36,521 bases of DNA, taken from positions 1 to 36,521 of the forward strand of contig CAZNFW010000029.1 of the NCBI GenBank assembly GCA_964572725.1, in the 5' to 3' direction. The notes under the pieces were generated by a model, which saw only the letters and a program-made list of their open reading frames with translations, searched no databases and was not told the origin of the DNA. The translations under genes and the position numbers were made by a program. Source of the DNA: Rosettibacter sp964572725. GTDB lineage: Bacteria; Bacteroidota; Ignavibacteria; Ignavibacteriales; Melioribacteraceae. Below, in pieces: positions 15,600 through 25,053 of this stretch; position 1 is the stretch's first letter, and every line of letters starts with the position of its first letter.

Positions 15600-17069
15600 T
15601 TATACTGTTGACTTTTCTGGTATATTTTTTAATACATTAATTAGAGTATTCCAGAATTTTTCAACTGTGCTAATCTGAACTCTTTCATCAGGAGAATGAG
15701 CTCCAATAATTGTTGGTCCAAATGAAATCATATCCATTTCAGGAAATTTTTCTTTAATAATTCCACACTCAAGTCCTGCGTGAATTGCTTTAACATGCGG
15801 TTCATTCCCATATAAATCTTTGTAAACATTTTTCATAATTTGAAGTATTTGTGAATTCACATCAGGTTTCCACCCCGGATAACTGTCTTTTTGATGAACT
15901 TCGGCTTTTGCTAAATTAAATACTGATGAAATTGCATTTGATATATCATGTTTTTCAGTTTCCACTGAACTTCTTTGACTTGTAATAATTTCAACATTTT
16001 TTCCTTTAGTAGCAACAACAGCTAAATTTGAAGAAGTTTCAACAAGACCTTCAATATCTGCACTCATTTTAATTACACCATTTTGAATACCATAAAGAGA
16101 ATTGATTATATTAATTGCGGTCGTTTTATCCATAACCTTAGAACGATTTTTTATTTCTGCTGCTGCAACATTTAAATTTGGTTCTACAGTTGACAATTCA
16201 CTTTGGACTATATTGTTATAATTTTCAATATAACCAACAACATCATTTAATATTTTCTTAGGAACTCGTATTACAGAAAAACATTCGCGAGGAATTGCAT
16301 TATGTTTGCTGCCGCCATTTAAACTTACCAGTCTGATACCAAATATATAATTTAACTCATGAAGCAAGCGAGCCATCAATTTTATTGCATTACCTCTTCC
16401 AGTGTTTATATCCAAACCTGAGTGACCTCCCTTCAATCCAGATATTTTGATTTCAAGAGCAACAGAATTTGCTGGAATTTCAGAAGATTTAAAAACAAAT
16501 TTTGCAGTCGTTGTCTGTCCACCAGCGCAGCCAATGTATAAATCTCCGTCTTCTTCTGAATCAAGATTAATTAATATTTTAGCATTAAGAAAATTCGGTT
16601 TGAGAGCTTGAGCACCATTTAATCCTGTTTCTTCATCCAAAGTAAATAATGCTTCAAGTGGTCCATGTTCAATGTCATTAGATTCAAGAACTGCGAGAGC
16701 TGCAGCTACTCCAATACCATTATCTGAACCAAGTGTTGTTCCTTTTGCTTTTACCCAATCCCCATCTACATAAGGTTGAATAGGATCATTATCAAAATCG
16801 TGCTGAACATCTGCATTTTTTTCAGCAACCATGTCAAGATGACCCTGAAGAACAACAGGTATTAAATTTTCTTTCCCCGGTGTTGCATTTTTTGAAATTA
16901 CAATATTTCCAAAATCATCTCTTTTATACTTCAACCCATTTTTTTTAGCAACTGAAATTACATACTCAGCAACTTTCTCTTCTTTTCTTGAAGGATGTGG
17001 ACGCTTACAAATTTCTTCAAAATGATTCCACAATAGAGATGGTTTTAAATGACCTAAAATTTCTCCCAT
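15600..17069 (-). CDS. pepD: Cytosolic non-specific dipeptidase (aminoacyl-histidine dipeptidase), M20 family
   Basis: PepD is a two-zinc peptidase that hydrolyses dipeptides. Zinc and catalytic residues are visible: H77 and D79 in LQGHLDMVAEKN, bridging D116 in GTTLGSDNGIG, E146-E147 in LDEETGL, and further sites in the C-terminal half (HAGLECG, GAHSPDE). The lid domain is between. Length (489) is as expected. It follows the PqqD-like gene by 2 bp, with the ribosome site GGAG inside the end of that gene, so the two are cotranscribed. Confidence 0.95.
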   Translation of the reverse strand: MGEILGHLKPSLLWNHFEEICKRPHPSRKEEKVAEYVISVAKKNGLKYKRDDFGNIVISKNATPGKENLIPVVLQGHLDMVAEKNADVQHDFDNDPIQPYVDGDWVKAKGTTLGSDNGIGVAAALAVLESNDIEHGPLEALFTLDEETGLNGAQALKPNFLNAKILINLDSEEDGDLYIGCAGGQTTTAKFVFKSSEIPANSVALEIKISGLKGGHSGLDINTGRGNAIKLMARLLHELNYIFGIRLVSLNGGSKHNAIPRECFSVIRVPKKILNDVVGYIENYNNIVQSELSTVEPNLNVAAAEIKNRSKVMDKTTAINIINSLYGIQNGVIKMSADIEGLVETSSNLAVVATKGKNVEIITSQRSSVETEKHDISNAISSVFNLAKAEVHQKDSYPGWKPDVNSQILQIMKNVYKDLYGNEPHVKAIHAGLECGIIKEKFPEMDMISFGPTIIGAHSPDERVQISTVEKFWNTLINVLKNIPEKSTV

Positions 17070-17071
17070 AA

Positions 17072-17443
17072 TTATTCTCCTTTAATTTCTTCAAATGTTA
17101 TCAATCTTTGTTCGTAAAGTTGTGTTAAAAATTTAGTTAATCTTTCTTCTACGGGTTGAACTTTTTGCCCAAATTTTTTAATGAGTATATCCGCAATTTC
17201 CATTACTTTCTTTTTGCCATCAATTTCAAGCCACGCAGCAGAACCCAATTCATCAAGTTTTAATTTAATGTACGGATTTTTCAATCGAGGCATGATGTAT
17301 TTAAGACTGAATTGACTATTAAACTTGGGTATATAAATCGTTACAAAATTATTTTCATCAGAATCATATTTCATTAAATGAACAGGTGTTAGTTCAAGAT
17401 AATTTGCACTTTTTAATTTTTTTCTTCTTTCGAAAAAATTCAT
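17072..17443 (-). CDS. PqqD-like peptide-recognition domain protein
   Basis: The C-terminal 70 residues match the PqqD fold: LDELGSAAWLEIDGKKKVMEI, then a helix (ADILIKKFG) and LTKFLTQLYEQRLITFEE. In RiPP pathways PqqD domains bind the leader peptide for a radical-SAM partner, but no such partner or precursor peptide is seen nearby. The N-terminal about 50 residues are basic and may be a separate extension. It is directly upstream of pepD. A family of stand-alone PqqD-like proteins is common in Bacteroidota, usually with unknown roles. Confidence 0.78.
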   Translation of the reverse strand: MNFFERRKKLKSANYLELTPVHLMKYDSDENNFVTIYIPKFNSQFSLKYIMPRLKNPYIKLKLDELGSAAWLEIDGKKKVMEIADILIKKFGQKVQPVEERLTKFLTQLYEQRLITFEEIKGE

Positions 17444-17492
17444 ACTCTGTCAATTTATGAATCAATAATGATTTAATTTCATAATTCTAAAC

Positions 17493-17500
17493 CAAAATTA
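17493..17500 (-). promoter_or_regulatory. Candidate -7 element for the PqqD-pepD pair
   Basis: On the minus strand this reads TAATTTTG, matching TAnnTTTG, 49 bases upstream of the PqqD-like ATG. No -33 TTG is present at the usual spacing. Confidence 0.35.
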
Positions 17501-17589
17501 TAAAATTATTACATCTAAAAAAATTCTAAAGATTGGGTTCCTGAATTATTTTCTCATCGTATTATCAGCTTTTTATATAACTGTTTCAA

Positions 17590-17673
17590 TTAAACAATTT
17601 TTGAATTTAATACAAGCACAAAAACATAAATCCCACTTGAATAATTGCTCGGAATAAAAATGTTGAATTTTAT
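17590..17673 (-). pseudogene. Probable remnant of a T9SS C-terminal sorting domain
   Basis: A 27-codon stop-to-stop segment (TGA at 17674-17676, TAA at 17590-17592) reads KFN, then NYSSGIYVFVL, then NSKIV. This resembles the end of type A sorting domains, where a K-F-N/D strand is followed by a loop, SSGIYxY and a final K-rich strand. The usual last strand (K-K-M-I type) is missing or out of frame. It lies just downstream of the peptidase gene, which has its own intact sorting domain. It is short, so chance similarity is possible. Confidence 0.35.
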
Positions 17674-17790
17674 TCAGTGCCCCAAGCTTCAATCTATTGG
17701 AGATGAGAGGATTCAAATTAATAAACTATGCAGGAAAGATATACTCTCTGTGCATACATGTCGATAAAATACATTAATAAAAGTAAAACT

Positions 17791-20700
17791 TCATTTTATA
17801 ATTGCTAATTTTTGAATTGCAGATTCAGTTTTCTCTTTCTTTTTTACAATAATTTTATAAAAATAAATTCCGTTTGAAACTACATTCCCGTCATCATCTC
17901 TGCCATCCCAGAATACTTTATTAAGGTTTGTAGTTAATTCATAATCATTAACATTTATAACTTTTATTAACCTTCCTGCAACTGTATAGATTTTGATTTT
18001 AACTTCGTCCGGAATTTGTGTAAGAATAAATGTAAAATAAGTATGACTGCTGAAGGGATTCGGGAAATTGTAAACATTCTTGATTTCTATATCTGAAGTA
18101 ACTATAAAATATCTTTCATAAACTGGCAGTGCAGAATATTTCCCGGTATTATCTTTCGTAAATATTTTTAAGCTATGTTCTCCTTTTTCAAAATTTTTGT
18201 GATAATGAATAATCATTTTTTTATTAACTGGATTATAATCTACTGCACCAGAGGAATTAAGCTCGTAATAAGAAATCAAATTGTTATCTAAGAGTATTTT
18301 AAATGCTGATGTATCTTTTATATTACTCCATGACGGATAAATAATTTCTATTTGAATATCAATTTCTGGTTCTACATAATCCCAATCATTTATTTCATTT
18401 CCATTATACTTAACTATTATAGATGAAGCATAAATTGAAGTAATTGTATCTTTCTGTACATAAAAATTTTTCACAAATGTGTTATTATTTTCTATTAATT
18501 CTTTTATTTCATCTTTTTTGTCTAATTTCAAAACAAATTTAAAATTACCGTACTTATCATTTTTATTCACGTATTGATAAGAAAAAGATGAATACATAAA
18601 TGGATTTAAATTATCAATTAGAGTGTCTTTGAGATTAATTATTGAATTATCTGGTTCAACAAGTTGAAGTAAAACATCAAATTTACCTGAATTCGATTTT
18701 CCAACATTAAAAATTTTAGAATGAAAATTAATTTTATCACCATGTTTAATAGAATCTTTTTCAATCCATGTTGTTTGATAATTAGTTACCAATTCAGGTA
18801 AAGATGAAAAATATGCTGAAAGAGACTTAATAACAGGACTTTGCTTTTTTTCATTTGCAAAAAATTTTGCAATAAGTTTAATCTTAGTGTATTTACTTGC
18901 ATCCAATTGACTTATATCAATAGAATCAGTATATGAAATAAAATTTTTTAGTGTATCATATTCTCCTTGATTATTGATTCCAATTGGAGTAATAGAAATT
19001 TCAGAATTATCAGGTTTAGAGGAATCAATTATGATTTTTTTCCATTTGCTTGAATTAGTAATTTCGGGAAAAATCACAAAACCATTATCATACATCAGAT
19101 TTTTAGAAATTTCTATTTGAACAGGACCACTTAATTGTTTTTTATATGCTTCTGGAACTGAACCGGGTATAGCACCTTTCTTTCCAATAATACACCATGA
19201 ATCACGATATTGAACACTATCGATATAAATACTGCCTAAACTTTTTATAGCCAATCGAGTCTTTGAATTTTTTCCGCCAAAAATATTTTGTTGTGCATCT
19301 GCGCAAACTGTCATTGCTACAATTGTGCCAGCTGGTAATAAATTAATAAAATTTACAAGTGAATCGGACGCTTTAGCATCAGGAACTAAAAAATATTTAA
19401 TTGTTTTTGGCATAAATGTAATTGAATCAATAATCGCAGCAGCAATACCCCAATAATATGTTGAAGGCAGTTTTTCATTGTTGTCATACAAAATAGAACC
19501 AAATGAGCCATCAAGCCATCCAGCAGATTTGACAATCAATGAAATCTTTCTGCTGTTTAACTTCCAACTTTTACTCTGACTGTCATAAATTGTATTTGAA
19601 TAAATAAATTCTCTATCACTTTCAGCGGGTTCATCAATAAATACTTCAGCATATTTATCAATCTTCTTGAACGAATATATATCCGAAAATGGATTCGATT
19701 TATCATTCAATCTAAATCTGAAATAATATCTTTTGTTATCATCAAGTTGATTTAATGGAATTTTTGTAACCAGCATTCCAATTGGTTTAACAATTTCTAT
19801 TGGTTTGAGAAAATCAGAGTTCTCATCAAACTGAATTACTATTTCATTAATATCATTATTTAATTTTTCTATTGGATTTAGAATAAATAATGTATCATTA
19901 ATAACACTGTAATATTTAGAAGTAATTAATGGAACGAGTGAAGTTGAATAAACAAAAAATTCAAATTCAGTATAATTATCATCCTCATAAATTTCATCAA
20001 TGGAATTTGTCATATCTAATTGAATTTTGACTTTATGTTTTCCTGCATAATTTTTAACTGGAATATTAATTAATAAAGTATCTTCATACTTAGGAAGATT
20101 AATATTGATTAACTTTTTAAACAAAATATTATCATTCAAAACATCTTCAATTTTAATTACAGTCAAAGCATTTTTATATAATCCATAATTTGAGACATTT
20201 ATTTTTATTAATACTGAATCATTTTTGTCATTAATATTAGATGAGAGCAGACTTATTTTTGAATTGTCAATATACAGGTTTGGTTTTGAAGGTAATGCAA
20301 GATTAACAATTGGGTCGCCAAGTAAAAGATTACAATAAGTAAATACTCTATTAATATCATTAAAGCCAGTTTCGGTGAGTTGTTGTATTTTAGCAGTTAG
20401 ATGAGCATATCCAATTCCTTTTTCTGAGTCTCTCAGAAATATTTCGTAAAAATATTTTGGGAATCTTAATGAAGTTGAAAGATAACCCCAGCTTGAATTT
20501 CCAAGGTATGCAATTGCCTGACCATCAACAGATTGACAGATAAATAGTTCTCCAAATGCATCTACATCAGGTTCTGCAAATTTTCCTGTAGAACAACCAA
20601 AATCGGTAATTAGTGGAAATCTATCAGAATATTTATTTTTTAAATGTTCAACTTCAGTTATTCCATTATCCCATGTTCTTGTTCCGCTGTGTCCGATGTA

Positions 20701-23202
20701 TGAAATAAATAATCCGCCTTCATCAATTATTTTTTGAAATTCTTCATTTGAATAAAATCCAAAATTTGTCTGAGGTGATAATGTTTTATAAAAGTGTATG
20801 CCAGTTCCATAATATGGTGATGAAAAAACATAATTCTGATAAAGCTCATCATTTACATTTTTAATTTCTTGCAGTTCTGATTGCTTTGATGTATTACCTC
20901 CGCTGAAAAATAAAAATGTCTTATTAAACTTGTCATACTTTCTTGAAATATATTTTTGATGTTTATTCATATAAAAAATTACCTGTTCATTATTATTAGC
21001 TGGAATTCTTCCAACATACATTTGAGGAATTGCTGTGTTTGTGCTGTCCCAGATAACATACCAAACATCACTTACAGGAAAACCATAAGACATTACTAAA
21101 TTTTTTTTACGACTAAAAGGAGCAGTGGTTGTAACATTTTTATAATCATAGTTTGCATCACCAATTAAAATTAAATATGAAGGTTTAGGATTTTGCCAAT
21201 TCTCATAAGCATTTATTAAAAAGTTTTTTATTGCTTGAGCATCAATCTGTCCATATGAAAATTCATCATAAATATCTTCATCATAAACTAATTCAGTTTT
21301 AATGCTGTAAGAATCACCAATAAATTTTTTATAATTTTCTGCTGAACTGGATAATAATTTATTTGTAACTATGATATAATCAGCCTGTCTTGATTTATCT
21401 CTAAGATTAACAAAATATTTTTTATATCTATAAATCGGTTCTCCAGCTTTGTCAATTTTAGTTATAAAATATTTATCACATCCTGAAATAGTATCAATTA
21501 TTTGTAAACTCTTTTTGGTTTCTCCAAGTAATAAATAATTTTCAATCTTTTTGAATGATGGAAATATTTTATAGACTAACAAATTATTTTTGTCACCTAA
21601 AACATTTTCTATTTTTAATACTCTTAATTTTTTTGTTAAAGTATCAGGAACAGTAATTAGAATTGAATCATTAACAGCAATGTTCTTTCTGAAATATTCT
21701 ACATCAATCCAGTCAATTAATGATTGATGAAACGAAACTGAGGTTGGCATACCAGAAATTTTGATTGTGTTTGTGCCATTCTTTAATTGTCCTGAATGAA
21801 ATGTTGAGATAAAGTTTACAGTTTCTTTGTAATTATAAACAATTGTATTTTGAATTGATGAACTGTTAAGGCTAATGCCAATTTTATGTGTATTATAAAT
21901 TCCTTCTGGATTATTTGCCACATCCGCCGAATAACTAATTAACCTTGTTAAAATCTTTACGCGGGAATTTTCAACATAATTACTTGCATCAAAATCTACA
22001 TTAAGAGAACCTGAATTTCCAATTACTAACCATGTATATAACTTATTCTCCTGCCAGAATGGTAATTGAACTCGTGGTTCTGTTGGATCATAATACCAAA
22101 ACCTTTCATCTTTTTCGAGATGTAATTTTACAAGATGATAATCAACTGTATCTGCAATGTTATTATAATTAGATTTATCAATTTCAATTCTTTTGCCTTT
22201 TTCACCTCCCCATGTAATCCATAAATTAGTTGTATCATCATATAAATTCATATAATGAATATAATCTTCCCCTTTATTTACAACTTTTCGATAATCTTTG
22301 CCCGAGTAATTTTTTTCAGAGTAAAATTCGATGTAGTCTTCTCTATCAAATTTATCATCTTCTTCTCCATGGACATAAATTGGAATTTGTTTACCTTTAC
22401 AAAAAATTTTAATCGTAGATGGATTAATTAAATCTGGATTTATTCCATGTTTGATAAAATAATCGTAAGTAATTCGATAAATGTTATCATTTGCTGCAGA
22501 AATTTTGATGTATTCTTTTGAATAATCTATCCAGCTGTCACTCGAATCTGTGTAAGTAAATTTATGATTGGTGCGAAATTCTTTTGCTTCTTCATAATTA
22601 ATAATCAATTCTTTCAAAGTTTTGTCGAATAAAGATGATTCATCATTTTTAAGGTAGTTTTGATTCCCTCCTTCATAAATCAACTTTAATCTGCATGATT
22701 CAATTATATTTAATGTTCTGTCTTTGAACGAATAACGATGTGTATTAATTTTTACAACAACACAATAAAAGCCTCTCAACCATGTATAATTCAAAATCTC
22801 ATAATCTGCTTCGGGATAAATATCTGCTGTTATTGAATTAAAGTAGTTCTGATAATTTTTGTAAATAACCGAATTATTTTCATATACAGGGTTTCTGTTT
22901 AGTGCTATTTCAACATCACGAATTTGTATAATATTTTTCTCGATTAATTTAATTCTTGCTTTTGATTTTGGTGGTACAGCTATAAATAATGTTCTGGAAG
23001 GTAATTTAGGTTTTCCTGGATTTGATTCATCTTCATCATAAATAAAATTAAGTTCTGAATTATTATTGATATTATAAACATACTGATTAAATTTAATCTG
23101 CAGCTCGAAACCATTTTGTATTTTCTTAACATTAATATCTCTCGCATGAATTTTTAGATGAAGAAAAATAAAAAGCAGAACTAAAAAATTATGCTTCATC
23201 AT
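17791..23202 (-). CDS. PorU-like C25-family cysteine peptidase with T9SS sorting domain, 1803 residues
   Basis: A secreted surface protease or sortase-like protein. Residues 1-20 are a signal peptide. About 225-340 match the PorU-type N-terminal region (YIKISAANDNIYRITYDYF). The gingipain/C25 catalytic domain spans about 605-970, with GDANYD at 681 and a dyad of H838 (ISYIGHSG) and C870 (TDFGCSTG). CARDB-like Ig domains follow at about 972-1090 and 1469-1584. The last 95 residues (1709-1803) are a sorting domain with FPNPF, WDGRDDDGN and NGIYFYK, of the FlgD-Ig type. PorU itself removes such domains and links cargo to a surface glycolipid; this protein is much longer and carries its own signal, so it may be cargo, a second sortase (PorU2-like) or both. 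Its start overlaps the WecG-type gene by 14 bp. Confidence 0.85.
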   Translation of the reverse strand: MMKHNFLVLLFIFLHLKIHARDINVKKIQNGFELQIKFNQYVYNINNNSELNFIYDEDESNPGKPKLPSRTLFIAVPPKSKARIKLIEKNIIQIRDVEIALNRNPVYENNSVIYKNYQNYFNSITADIYPEADYEILNYTWLRGFYCVVVKINTHRYSFKDRTLNIIESCRLKLIYEGGNQNYLKNDESSLFDKTLKELIINYEEAKEFRTNHKFTYTDSSDSWIDYSKEYIKISAANDNIYRITYDYFIKHGINPDLINPSTIKIFCKGKQIPIYVHGEEDDKFDREDYIEFYSEKNYSGKDYRKVVNKGEDYIHYMNLYDDTTNLWITWGGEKGKRIEIDKSNYNNIADTVDYHLVKLHLEKDERFWYYDPTEPRVQLPFWQENKLYTWLVIGNSGSLNVDFDASNYVENSRVKILTRLISYSADVANNPEGIYNTHKIGISLNSSSIQNTIVYNYKETVNFISTFHSGQLKNGTNTIKISGMPTSVSFHQSLIDWIDVEYFRKNIAVNDSILITVPDTLTKKLRVLKIENVLGDKNNLLVYKIFPSFKKIENYLLLGETKKSLQIIDTISGCDKYFITKIDKAGEPIYRYKKYFVNLRDKSRQADYIIVTNKLLSSSAENYKKFIGDSYSIKTELVYDEDIYDEFSYGQIDAQAIKNFLINAYENWQNPKPSYLILIGDANYDYKNVTTTAPFSRKKNLVMSYGFPVSDVWYVIWDSTNTAIPQMYVGRIPANNNEQVIFYMNKHQKYISRKYDKFNKTFLFFSGGNTSKQSELQEIKNVNDELYQNYVFSSPYYGTGIHFYKTLSPQTNFGFYSNEEFQKIIDEGGLFISYIGHSGTRTWDNGITEVEHLKNKYSDRFPLITDFGCSTGKFAEPDVDAFGELFICQSVDGQAIAYLGNSSWGYLSTSLRFPKYFYEIFLRDSEKGIGYAHLTAKIQQLTETGFNDINRVFTYCNLLLGDPIVNLALPSKPNLYIDNSKISLLSSNINDKNDSVLIKINVSNYGLYKNALTVIKIEDVLNDNILFKKLININLPKYEDTLLINIPVKNYAGKHKVKIQLDMTNSIDEIYEDDNYTEFEFFVYSTSLVPLITSKYYSVINDTLFILNPIEKLNNDINEIVIQFDENSDFLKPIEIVKPIGMLVTKIPLNQLDDNKRYYFRFRLNDKSNPFSDIYSFKKIDKYAEVFIDEPAESDREFIYSNTIYDSQSKSWKLNSRKISLIVKSAGWLDGSFGSILYDNNEKLPSTYYWGIAAAIIDSITFMPKTIKYFLVPDAKASDSLVNFINLLPAGTIVAMTVCADAQQNIFGGKNSKTRLAIKSLGSIYIDSVQYRDSWCIIGKKGAIPGSVPEAYKKQLSGPVQIEISKNLMYDNGFVIFPEITNSSKWKKIIIDSSKPDNSEISITPIGINNQGEYDTLKNFISYTDSIDISQLDASKYTKIKLIAKFFANEKKQSPVIKSLSAYFSSLPELVTNYQTTWIEKDSIKHGDKINFHSKIFNVGKSNSGKFDVLLQLVEPDNSIINLKDTLIDNLNPFMYSSFSYQYVNKNDKYGNFKFVLKLDKKDEIKELIENNNTFVKNFYVQKDTITSIYASSIIVKYNGNEINDWDYVEPEIDIQIEIIYPSWSNIKDTSAFKILLDNNLISYYELNSSGAVDYNPVNKKMIIHYHKNFEKGEHSLKIFTKDNTGKYSALPVYERYFIVTSDIEIKNVYNFPNPFSSHTYFTFILTQIPDEVKIKIYTVAGRLIKVINVNDYELTTNLNKVFWDGRDDDGNVVSNGIYFYKIIVKKKEKTESAIQKLAIIK

Positions 23203-23926
23203 ATTTAAGCCCTCTATTAAATTTTGCCCTCTTATAAGAAAGTATATAATAAATAAAAAGCGGTATACCCAGAAAATATCTTATAAATAATCTTCGTGGT
23301 TCTTTAAATATTCTGTATAACCATTCAAGTTGTAAATGTTGTATTAATTTTGGAGCTCTATTTTTAAAATCAAAATAATAATTAAAATAGTCTCCGACAC
23401 ATATATAATTTACATGAGGCAAATATTTTTTTAATTCTGCAGCAATAAATTCCTGTTTTGGTTTTCCCATTCCAATAAATACAAATTCTGCTTTTGAATT
23501 CTTTATACGATTTATTATTGTTTCTAATTCATGCTTCTTAAAAAATCCATGATAATAATCTATCAGATAAATATTTTTCTCTCTGGCTTTTCTTTCAATA
23601 AGTTCATTCTTAAAATCATAACCAATTAAAAATATTTTTCCTTTTGTTTTAATAATTTTTTTAACCATCCAGTTAAGATAATTCATACTAACAATTCTCT
23701 CTGCATCTGTTCCTAAATATTTCAAAGCTAAATACATTCCTACACCATCTTGATAAATGTAAAAGTTATCTGAAATCAACGAACAATATTCTCTATTATT
23801 TTTCACATGATTAAAAGCATTAAAATCAAAATAAGTAAGCAGAATTCCCTTGCTGTTTAGAAGTGTATTTAGTGAAAAGTTTATTAATTCTTTTTTACTT
23901 AAAATTAATTTATTAAACAATTCCAT
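23189..23926 (-). CDS. WecG/TagA/CpsF-family glycosyltransferase
   Basis: Family GT26 enzymes add the second sugar, usually N-acetylmannosamine(uronate), to an undecaprenyl-diphosphate-linked amino sugar in the inner membrane. Typical features are YQDGVGM (the catalytic Asp), FVFIGMGKPKQEFIA (the PKQE motif) and NRAPKLIQH with LEWLYRIFKEPRRL. A hydrophobic basic tail (FIYYILSYKRAKF) fits the membrane-contacting C-terminus. The 245-residue length is normal. It lies 5 bp after a GT4 gene and overlaps the C25 peptidase start by 14 bp, so it is physically and translationally linked to both. The exact sugar is unknown. Confidence 0.92.
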   Translation of the reverse strand: MELFNKLILSKKELINFSLNTLLNSKGILLTYFDFNAFNHVKNNREYCSLISDNFYIYQDGVGMYLALKYLGTDAERIVSMNYLNWMVKKIIKTKGKIFLIGYDFKNELIERKAREKNIYLIDYYHGFFKKHELETIINRIKNSKAEFVFIGMGKPKQEFIAAELKKYLPHVNYICVGDYFNYYFDFKNRAPKLIQHLQLEWLYRIFKEPRRLFIRYFLGIPLFIYYILSYKRAKFNRGLKYDEA

Positions 23927-23931
23927 AGCAG

Positions 23932-25053
23932 TTAAGAATCATTTAAAATTTCTAAGTAAATCTTTAAAAGTTTTTCTGCATATCTAACAGGGTCAATAAA
24001 AGCATTTGTTCTTGCATGTAAATTTTCCACAAATTGTTCCTTTTCAGTTTTAGACATATTCAATGCTCTTTGTAACGCCTCAATCAATGCATTATAATTT
24101 TTAGCTTCAAATAATATTGCATGTTTCCCATCTTCTATAAATTCATTTATCCCATTAATATTTGATGCAATTAAAAATTTTTTATTCATCCCTGATTCAA
24201 TTACAACATAGGGAAGACTTTCCACTAAAGATGGAACAACTACAATGTCAGATAAACTGTAATACATTGTTATATCTTCACAAGGTTCGATAAAAATTAT
24301 TTTCTCACTTTTTCTTTTAACTTTTCTTTTAATATTCTCATCTGCATCTGTAATTATTAATAAAAATAAATCATGAGTTCTGGATATTTCCAAAAATGCT
24401 TTTATTAAATAATCAATTCCTTTTTCTTTAGAATATCTCCCTACAAATAAAATAACCTTACTTCTATCATTAATCCCCAAATCACTTTTGTTAATTTTTA
24501 TTTGGTTAGAATCATTTGATATATCAACTGGATTATTAAATTGAATTATATTTTGTTTTGATATTCTATAATTATTAATTAAATAATTCTTAACTGTATT
24601 GCTTACAGCAATAATTTTATCTGATTTAAAACTGATACTTTTGTAACCCTTAACAATACTATGTGCAGTTGTGATAATTTTTATTTGCTTATTAATTTTT
24701 CTTGAGACTCTTTTTTTAACTAAATAAGAGAGTAATTCAGTATAACGATGATGTGAATGTATTATATCAATATTATGTGATATACAATATTTTTCCAGTT
24801 GTAATGTATTTGAGATAATAAAAAATAAATTTCCCAACCCTCTCTTGAATGGGATTATATCAGGTTTTATATCAATTGAATATAATCGGTTTAATGCATT
24901 TCCACCATTTGTAATAAAATATAAATTAAGTTTGGGAATATTATTAATGGATAATTCTTTCATCCCTCTTAATACTAAATAAACATACTTGCTTACACCA
25001 CATACATAATTAAAGTATGGAGAAATATGTAATATGTTAATTTCGTCCCTCAT
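23932..25053 (-). CDS. Family 4 glycosyltransferase
   Basis: This GT-B fold enzyme begins with INILHISPYFNYVCGVSKYV, the glycine-containing acceptor loop of GT4. Its second Rossmann domain starts at about residue 205 (KVILFVGRYSKEKGIDYLIKAF). The donor site is shown by the E-x7-E pattern in ESLPYVVIESG (about 300). No membrane helix is present, so it acts at the cytosolic face on a lipid-linked glycan. Its start overlaps the preceding glycosyltransferase by 17 bp. Donor and acceptor cannot be predicted. Confidence 0.88.
   Translation of the reverse strand: MRDEINILHISPYFNYVCGVSKYVYLVLRGMKELSINNIPKLNLYFITNGGNALNRLYSIDIKPDIIPFKRGLGNLFFIISNTLQLEKYCISHNIDIIHSHHRYTELLSYLVKKRVSRKINKQIKIITTAHSIVKGYKSISFKSDKIIAVSNTVKNYLINNYRISKQNIIQFNNPVDISNDSNQIKINKSDLGINDRSKVILFVGRYSKEKGIDYLIKAFLEISRTHDLFLLIITDADENIKRKVKRKSEKIIFIEPCEDITMYYSLSDIVVVPSLVESLPYVVIESGMNKKFLIASNINGINEFIEDGKHAILFEAKNYNALIEALQRALNMSKTEKEQFVENLHARTNAFIDPVRYAEKLLKIYLEILNDS

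Larger units (their letters stand above)
17444..17790. other. Non-coding stretch, 347 bp
   Basis: This is the only gap above 300 bp. It holds the promoter region of the PqqD-pepD pair at its left end and a probable decayed sorting-domain fragment at 17590-17673. No convincing terminator hairpin for the large peptidase gene was found. The remainder is AT-rich with stops in all frames. Confidence 0.6.

Noticed and set aside
17072..17443. A full RiPP biosynthesis cluster around the PqqD-like gene
   Set aside because: No radical-SAM enzyme, precursor peptide or exporter is adjacent, so only the orphan protein is reported.
17444..17790. A small RNA or riboswitch in the intergenic stretch
   Set aside because: No strong stem, T-run or conserved motif was seen by eye; the best structured signal is the protein-like remnant.
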